Source of the DNA: CAWUEZ02 sp963921355
GTDB lineage: Bacteria > Pseudomonadota > Alphaproteobacteria > Thalassobaculales > Thalassobaculaceae
Direction of reading: 5' to 3'
Length of the DNA stretch: 64,000 nt
Assembly: GCA_963921355.3 (NCBI GenBank)
Contig: OZ001190.1
Coordinates: 1,736,001-1,800,000 of the forward strand
Shown: one piece after another, positions 59,388 through 64,000 of the stretch
Layout of the letters: each line of letters starts with the position of its first letter
Position numbering within the stretch: position 1 is the stretch's first letter
The notes under the pieces: generated by a model
Database searches by the model: none
The model's input: the letters and a program-made list of their open reading frames with translations, nothing else
What the model was told of the DNA's origin: nothing
Program-made: the position numbers and the translations under genes

Positions 59388-60377
59388 ATGGAGGTTGCAC
59401 TGATCACGGACGACACGGTGACGCGTGACGGCGGATCGGCGTTCACCGCGCAACTGGCCAGCACCAGGCTCCGGTTGCTCGTCGCCTTCCACGGTCTCAA
59501 CGCGCGCAACGTGCCCTGCTGGATCATCGCGAGGAAGACGCCCGAGGACCTGATCGTGACCGGGGCCTTTCTGAAGTCCGACACGGTGCTTCTCGGGAAG
59601 ATCGGACGTGATCACGCGGCCACGCTTCAGGCATCAAAGAGTGCGGGAAAGACCATCTTTATCGATATTCCTGATCCGCTTGACGCGAACGAGGGGCTTG
59701 CCCCCCTTCGGCGGGCAGCGGCCTTTGCGGACGGGGTCGTCGTTCCCACGCCTGAGTTGGCCTCGCTGGTGCGCCAATGGGTTCCCGAGACTGCGTCGGT
59801 TGCTGTCATCCCCGAGCCCTACGAAGAGCCGATCAGCCCGGTCCTGTTTCAGCCGACCGGTGACCGCCCGCTGGAACTGCTGTGGTTTGGCGCCCCGCGA
59901 AACGCGCGCTTCCTGGCGAACTACATCGAAGACCTGGCGGAACTCGCGGAAACCCGACCGATAAAGCTCACGGTTCTGTCGGGACGGAGCCCCTATTTCG
60001 ATCAACTGATCGCGCGCTATCCGGACCTTCCTGGCGCCAACTTTCAGGTCACCCACAAGGACTGGTCCCCAGGCCGGCAGACGGCCTGCCTCTCCGCCTG
60101 TGACATCGTCCTGATTCCGGGCGCACCGGACGGCGCGTCTCAAACCAAGAGCGCCAACCGGTTGGTCAACTCCATCGCAGCTGGCAGGTTAGCCGTCGCC
60201 TCGCCGATTCCGTCCTACCTGCCGTTCTCCGACTTCGCGACGATAGAACGGTCCATGAGGGTGGGGGGGAAAGGGCGTTGGCAGCCGACAGTCAGGACAT
60301 TGAAGACCGGATTGCCAAGGGTCAGAACAGGGTCCGCCAGGACTTCAGCCGGGATCTTATCGGCGAGATGTGGGTGA
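59388..60377 (+). CDS. Paralogous glycosyltransferase with 3' frameshift at a G7 tract
   Basis: 329 residues as read, paralogous to the preceding gene along its length (LITDDTVTRDGGSAF, LASTRLRLLVAF, IPSYLPFSD). After residue 290 the reading frame leaves the paralogue: it ends RVGGKGRWQP... and stops at 60377. One additional G in the run at 60263-60269 would restore RALAADSQDIEDRIAKGQ, align with DALAMAPDALEQRIRGGQ of the paralogue and end at TAG 60404-60406, giving 339 residues. The G7 tract may be a sequencing error, a real frameshift or a phase-variable site. Functional state is therefore unknown. The restored stop lies at the edge of a large palindrome. Confidence 0.72.
   Translation: MEVALITDDTVTRDGGSAFTAQLASTRLRLLVAFHGLNARNVPCWIIARKTPEDLIVTGAFLKSDTVLLGKIGRDHAATLQASKSAGKTIFIDIPDPLDANEGLAPLRRAAAFADGVVVPTPELASLVRQWVPETASVAVIPEPYEEPISPVLFQPTGDRPLELLWFGAPRNARFLANYIEDLAELAETRPIKLTVLSGRSPYFDQLIARYPDLPGANFQVTHKDWSPGRQTACLSACDIVLIPGAPDGASQTKSANRLVNSIAAGRLAVASPIPSYLPFSDFATIERSMRVGGKGRWQPTVRTLKTGLPRVRTGSARTSAGILSARCG
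60263..60269 (+). other. G7 homopolymer tract at the frameshift
   Basis: Seven G bases preceded by GT and followed by AAAGGG. Eight would keep the glycosyltransferase frame. Such tracts can slip in replication, so phase variation is possible, as is a base-calling error. Confidence 0.7.
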
Positions 60378-60403
60378 CGGGGCTTTCCGCGGCGCGCACC
60401 GCC

Positions 60404-60467
60404 TAGAGCAGATCCGTGCCAGATGGAATCGCTTTCGGCGCTCCATCTGACCGGTGAATCTGCTCTA
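60404..60467. repeat. Large imperfect palindrome 1 (REP-like)
   Basis: TAGAGCAGAT (60404-60413) pairs with ATCTGCTCTA (60458-60467), and inside it CAGATGGA (60420-60427) pairs with TCCATCTG (60442-60449). The shape resembles the REP-like intergenic palindromes known in alphaproteobacteria. It could also stop transcription of the glycosyltransferase genes. Confidence 0.75.
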
Positions 60468-60478
60468 ACTCTCTGATT

Positions 60479-60541
60479 TAGATCGGATTCAAACGTTGTG
60501 ATGGAAACCACAGTGTCTCCGTCACAACGTGATCCGATCTA
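60479..60541. repeat. Large imperfect palindrome 2 (REP-like)
   Basis: TAGATCGGAT (60479-60488) pairs with ATCCGATCTA (60532-60541) and the inner ACGTTGTGA (60493-60501) pairs with TCACAACGT (60522-60530). It lies 11 bases after palindrome 1 and ends 17 bases before the 3' end of the convergent gene. The sequence differs from palindrome 1 apart from the TAGA-type ends. Confidence 0.78.
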
Positions 60542-60558
60542 GGGCCTGACACCGGGAG

Positions 60559-61488
60559 CTAGCCCTGGGACGCTTCGGCGGCCTGCGTGCGCTTGCTGGC
60601 CCGTTGCATCGACCCATCCTGTTCCGAGAGGCTGTCCAGATCAGGATAGTGTTCGGTCGATGAGATCCCTTCCTGGTCCAGAATGGCCGAGAAGGATTCC
60701 TGCTCGGACAGTGAGGGGTGCTCTGGGTCGATCGATTGCGCAATTGCTTCCAGACAGACCATCCGATTTCCGTAGACAACCTGATGGGCAACCATCGTCC
60801 CGTTGCCGATCATCATGCCGCCAGGCGGTATTTCCACCTGTTGGTAGCTCGCGTCATCGAGAAAGCCGAGCTTGTCGATGACATAACAGAACGTGTTGAC
60901 ATCCGCAGGTACCTCGTCAGGCAGCCGATCTCTGTTGACGCGGCAAAACTCGTGAAGTGTTGGTCCCACCCGCCAGATGCGCGGTTCACTATCCACGTTG
61001 AGGAAGATCTTGAGGGTTCGCCGGCTCGGGCGGAACTTGCCGCTGAGTCCTGCTTTGAACGTGTCAAAGTGCATACCCTCGTCGGATGTCGCGCAGAATC
61101 GATAGCTGAGGGCCGAATCTAGAATTCTGTATTGGCCAAATAAAAAAAGTTCAGCGAAATGCGTAAGAGATCTTTCGATTTCGCGAAACTCGAAGGTCAT
61201 TTTTCCAATAACAGTGTCATTTTTTACAAAACTGCAAAGTACATTCCTTGTTTTTCTATGAGTTTCGTTTTTTTTCATAATAAACGGAAATTCCGTAATG
61301 TGCTTACGGGAGCTGAGTTTCTTAAACTCTGGCCCAAATACGATCTTTGACAAGAAATTCATATCGAGGCTGAAGCCGGATTTCTCGACAAGAATGAGCG
61401 CGTCGTTAAAAAAATCACTGCTACGCGCTTTCAGTTTCATAAAAACTGCGTCTGTAGAATTCACGACTCTCACATCTGCCGTCTTCAT
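60559..61488 (-). CDS. Kdo hydroxylase-like Fe(II)/2OG oxygenase, AT-rich
   Basis: 309 residues from ATG 61488, which follows GACGAGG; GTG 61518 is an alternative 10 residues earlier. The C-terminal half has H140-F-D142 in EGMHFDTFKAG, then TLKIFLNVDSEPRIWRVGPTL, and a distal His235 in GTMVAHQVVYGNRMVCLEA. This order (HxD, 'NV...RxWRVG', H...G...LE) resembles the Kdo 3-hydroxylase family that modifies Kdo in lipid A core. The gene lies beside the Kdo precursor enzyme KdsD. The 5' half (about 61100-61480) is far richer in A and T than all neighbours, suggesting transfer from another source. The similarity is by pattern; a relation to another oxygenase family is possible. Confidence 0.62.
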   Translation of the reverse strand: MKTADVRVVNSTDAVFMKLKARSSDFFNDALILVEKSGFSLDMNFLSKIVFGPEFKKLSSRKHITEFPFIMKKNETHRKTRNVLCSFVKNDTVIGKMTFEFREIERSLTHFAELFLFGQYRILDSALSYRFCATSDEGMHFDTFKAGLSGKFRPSRRTLKIFLNVDSEPRIWRVGPTLHEFCRVNRDRLPDEVPADVNTFCYVIDKLGFLDDASYQQVEIPPGGMMIGNGTMVAHQVVYGNRMVCLEAIAQSIDPEHPSLSEQESFSAILDQEGISSTEHYPDLDSLSEQDGSMQRASKRTQAAEASQG

Positions 61489-61612
61489 AGCTACCTCGTC
61501 GCTCATCAAGTCCGACACGGAGCCACCCGGAAGCTCCGGGGCCTATCAATGCCCGGGATCATCGCATCGTCGCGTGCGATCGGGAACCTTCGACGTCCTC
61601 GTCGATCGAACG

Positions 61613-62572
61613 CTAGATCCGCAGCTGGACGAGGTCGTGAACGTCGATGATCCCGATCGGTTTGGCGTCATCATCGAGGACGAAGACGGACGTGATCCGC
61701 TTGCTGTTCATCACTTCGATCAATTCCAGACTGTTGATCTCCGGGCCGATTGTGAACGGATCCTCGGTCATGACGCTCTGAATCTTCTGGTCGAAGACGT
61801 TGTCATTGAGGTTCCGACGCAGATCCCCGTCGGTGACAAGACCGGTCAGATGGCCCGCATCGTCCAGGACGCCGATACACCCGTAGCGCCGACCCATCAT
61901 GGCCGAGATCGCGTCCTTGATGCTGACGTCGAGGGATACCAGCGGAAGCTCGTCGCCGGTATGCATGATGTCCTTCGCTTTCGACAACAGGCGGCCGAGC
62001 TTGCCGCCCGGATGGAGCAGGGCGAAGTCGTCCGGCGAGAAGCGGCGGATCTCCATGACCGTTACCGACAGGGCGTCTCCGACGGCGAGCATCTGGGTGG
62101 TCGACGTGGTGGGCGCCAGCAGGTGTGGGCAGGCTTCATCGAGTGGCGGCACCACGATGGGAATCGTCGAGTTGACGGCAAGGGCACTTCCGGCGCGCCG
62201 CGTCATGCCGATGATCGGGATCGAACGAACCTGGGCGAACCGGATCATGTCGAACAGTTCCAGGGTCTCGCCCGAGTTCGACAACATGATGATCAGGTCC
62301 TTAGGCCCGATGCTGCCGAGATCCCCGTGGCTCGCCTCGGATGGATGAACGAAGATCGCCGGGGTCCCGGTCGACGCGAAGGTTGCCGCGATCTTCTGGC
62401 CGATGATCCCGCTCTTCCCCATGCCGGTGACGACCACTTTGCCCTCGATGGACAGGATCAGGGAAACCGCCTCTGCGACTGTCTCAGTTGGCAACTCGAG
62501 AATGCTCTCCAAACCCTTCTGTTCGAGGCGAATGGTGTCGTAGAACCGGCGGGTGTTTGGTGTCGTGGTCAT
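61613..62572 (-). CDS. kdsD: Arabinose-5-phosphate isomerase (KpsF/GutQ/KdsD family)
   Basis: 319 residues. It converts ribulose 5-phosphate to arabinose 5-phosphate, the starting sugar of Kdo. The SIS domain has VVVTGMGKSGIIGQKIAATFASTGT in fragments, FVHPSEASHGDLG and LSNSGETLEL; two CBS domains follow from about residue 205 (IMHTGDELPLV, VMTEDPFTI). ATG 62572 follows GAGGAAAGC. It is the middle gene of a leftward group with the Kdo-hydroxylase-like gene downstream and a methyltransferase/glycosyltransferase gene upstream, consistent with LPS inner-core synthesis. Confidence 0.93.
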   Translation of the reverse strand: MTTTPNTRRFYDTIRLEQKGLESILELPTETVAEAVSLILSIEGKVVVTGMGKSGIIGQKIAATFASTGTPAIFVHPSEASHGDLGSIGPKDLIIMLSNSGETLELFDMIRFAQVRSIPIIGMTRRAGSALAVNSTIPIVVPPLDEACPHLLAPTTSTTQMLAVGDALSVTVMEIRRFSPDDFALLHPGGKLGRLLSKAKDIMHTGDELPLVSLDVSIKDAISAMMGRRYGCIGVLDDAGHLTGLVTDGDLRRNLNDNVFDQKIQSVMTEDPFTIGPEINSLELIEVMNSKRITSVFVLDDDAKPIGIIDVHDLVQLRI

Positions 62573-62657
62573 GCTTTCCTCGATGCATCGCACAGTCGGA
62601 TGTGGGGAACCGGCCGGCCATGTAGGACCGGCGTCGTGTTCCAGCATTGCGGCTCGA

Positions 62658-64000
62658 CTAGTCCTCGAAGCGCAAGCTTTCAAGTCTCTCGTTCAGCTCC
62701 GCGTTCAGAGCGTCGAACCGGTCATAGAGGTCGTAGTAGATGTCCAGGGTCTCCGCGAAAACCGGGCTCAGCATGGCATCCCGCTGCACGGCCTCGTGGG
62801 CCGCAGCCCGCACCCGCTCCAACGTCGATCGATCGCCGATGGAGCGGAGCTGTGAGAGAAGATCGTCCGGGGTCTCGAAGAGGAAGCCGGTGCGCCCATG
62901 CTCGATGGTCTCGCTGTAGACCGGTGTTCCCGCGAACACGACGGCGGCGGCCGCCGCGGCCTCCAGGAATTTCAGGTTCGACTTGTAGTGGTTCGACGGC
63001 GTGTCGTTGAGCGGGAGCAGCGCGATGTCGGCTTTCTCGAGAAGTGTCTGGTACTGCTTATACGGAATGATCTTGTGGAATTCCTTGCGATCGGTGCGCA
63101 GCAGCCCAGCGATGCGCTCGTCGCCCAGAATGTAGACATGCCAGGGCCGTGAGTCCGTGTCGAGGAACGTGTTCACCGCTTCGGCGATCGGCTCGAAGTC
63201 CGGTGCTCTGTTGAAGCCGCCGACAAACATCGTGTGCTCGATGGTCTTCTCACGGACCAACGGATAGGGCTTCACGGCTGGCAGACGGTTGGGGACCACG
63301 AACGTGTGGGGATTGAACGCCGCGATTTTCTCGCGCAGGCGGTCGTTGCTGACCTGGACCGCATGGACGCCGACGAAGCTCAGGTGCCTATTCTCTGCGA
63401 TTTTCGGCCAGATATCCGGATCGTCATCGAAGTCGGTGATCACCAGCTTCCGGTTTCGCTGGAGTTTCCGAATGCTTTCAAGATCGGTCTCCGGCACGAG
63501 GATCGGCCTTTGCCAGATGAACAGGTTCGCCTGTCCGGGGGCGTGGCGGATGTTGGCTGTCTTTTCGTGGGTCACCACCGTCACGCTCGGCAGCGTCTGA
63601 ACGAATGTCGCGGGAGCCTTCACCCGGATATGGTTGAATCCGCCGAGCTGCTTGACCGTACGCCAGTCGATGAACCATTTGCGTGACGGCGGGCGGCGTG
63701 TGGCCTGGACCACGTATTGCAGGGTGGTCATGCCGTCGAAGACGTCCTTGGCCTTCAACTTCGTTGCCGCTGCGATCACTTCCGCGATTTTCGGCACGGA
63801 TTTCGGGGGCGAGCCAAACTTCCGGTCGCGCACCTTCGTGATGGTCAGGCCGAACCGCTCCAGGAAGTTCTGGATTGAGGAGCGTGTGAAGAGATGCAGG
63901 TGGGTGCGGTCGCGCAGGCCGCTGTCCTGGTACTCCATTCGCCCGGCCATCAGCGCGACGGACAGGCCCCAGTGTTGGGAATTGGGAATGCAGACACACA
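62658..64000 (-). CDS. Methyltransferase-glycosyltransferase fusion, 5' part missing
   Basis: The frame remains open to the window edge, so the N-terminus is cut. The first visible part, IPNSQHWGLSVALMAGRMEYQDSGLRDRTHLHLFTR in fragments, is the C-terminal end of a class I SAM methyltransferase domain in which 'Y.DSGLLDRTHL.FFT' is conserved. About 430 residues follow, including FVVPNRLPAVKPYP, TMFVGGFNRAPDFEPI, KADIALLPLNDTPSNHYKSNLKFLEAAAAAAVVFA in parts, which fit the GT4/GT-B C-terminal domain. A single protein would carry both activities. It is 85 bases upstream of kdsD on the same strand. The exact sugar is unknown. Confidence 0.8.
   Translation of the reverse strand, partial: CVCIPNSQHWGLSVALMAGRMEYQDSGLRDRTHLHLFTRSSIQNFLERFGLTITKVRDRKFGSPPKSVPKIAEVIAAATKLKAKDVFDGMTTLQYVVQATRRPPSRKWFIDWRTVKQLGGFNHIRVKAPATFVQTLPSVTVVTHEKTANIRHAPGQANLFIWQRPILVPETDLESIRKLQRNRKLVITDFDDDPDIWPKIAENRHLSFVGVHAVQVSNDRLREKIAAFNPHTFVVPNRLPAVKPYPLVREKTIEHTMFVGGFNRAPDFEPIAEAVNTFLDTDSRPWHVYILGDERIAGLLRTDRKEFHKIIPYKQYQTLLEKADIALLPLNDTPSNHYKSNLKFLEAAAAAAVVFAGTPVYSETIEHGRTGFLFETPDDLLSQLRSIGDRSTLERVRAAAHEAVQRDAMLSPVFAETLDIYYDLYDRFDALNAELNERLESLRFED

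Noticed and set aside
60559..61518. AT-rich gene as part of a prophage or insertion sequence
   Set aside because: No transposase, integrase or terminal repeats flank it; the nearby palindromes do not enclose it.

Overview
This 64 kb window is GC-rich alphaproteobacterial chromosome, probably from the Rhodospirillales or a marine relative. The reasons are the protein families seen, dense operons with 1- and 4-base overlaps, and the layout of malate synthase G, a TRAP transporter, hydantoinase genes and an RTX protein with a type I secretion system. I see no rRNA, tRNA, CRISPR array, prophage or insertion sequence. The end genes are cut by the window at both sides: a LysR regulator on the left and a methyltransferase-glycosyltransferase on the right.

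1-26 kb is mostly metabolism. It holds an MFS exporter, a three-gene lipid/sugar transferase group (GT4, GT2, ArnT-like GT39), and a set of genes around CoA, glyoxylate and malate (CaiB/Mct-like CoA isomerase, class V aminotransferase, tautomerase, malate synthase G, ureidoglycolate lyase). Then come a PilZ protein, ferrochelatase, a 2OG-Fe(II) oxygenase whose HxD motif reads HxA, a small RTX protein, and a hydantoinase AB pair divergent from a complete TRAP transporter that is followed by a racemase-fold enzyme.

26-41 kb is a glycan region built as two divergent operons from about 33.3 kb. The leftward operon (33.2 to 27.9 kb) joins an NAD-dependent epimerase, a DAHP-synthase-like aldolase with altered active-site motifs, a shikimate-dehydrogenase-like reductase, a free-standing SAF (sialic-acid-synthase C-terminal) domain, a GT2 glycosyltransferase and two CMP-sugar synthetase-like proteins. 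I read it as a candidate uncharacterised pathway making and CMP-activating a 3-deoxy-ulosonic-type acid; this is the best candidate for an undescribed system. The rightward operon holds methyltransferases, an unknown protein and a GT4 enzyme. A Gfo/Idh/MocA oxidoreductase and a UDP-galactopyranose-mutase-like flavoprotein follow.

41-60.4 kb looks like a surface-layer locus. A 729-residue RTX protein has no Cys or Trp and almost no Arg or Lys. It is followed by two large TPR-glycosyltransferases and a set for a branched CDP-6-deoxyhexose (glucose-1-phosphate cytidylyltransferase, CDP-glucose 4,6-dehydratase, epimerase, C-methyltransferase, reductase, CmcI-type methyltransferase). Then come a type I secretion ABC protein and its HlyD-type adaptor, and a tandem pair of glycosyltransferases, the second frameshifted at a G7 tract. 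The arrangement recalls the Caulobacter RsaA S-layer locus, where S-layer protein, secretion genes and O-polysaccharide genes are linked. Two large palindromes follow.

60.5-64 kb, on the minus strand, carries an AT-rich gene resembling Kdo hydroxylases, an arabinose-5-phosphate isomerase (first step of Kdo synthesis) and a truncated methyltransferase/glycosyltransferase fusion. Together these suggest LPS core modification.
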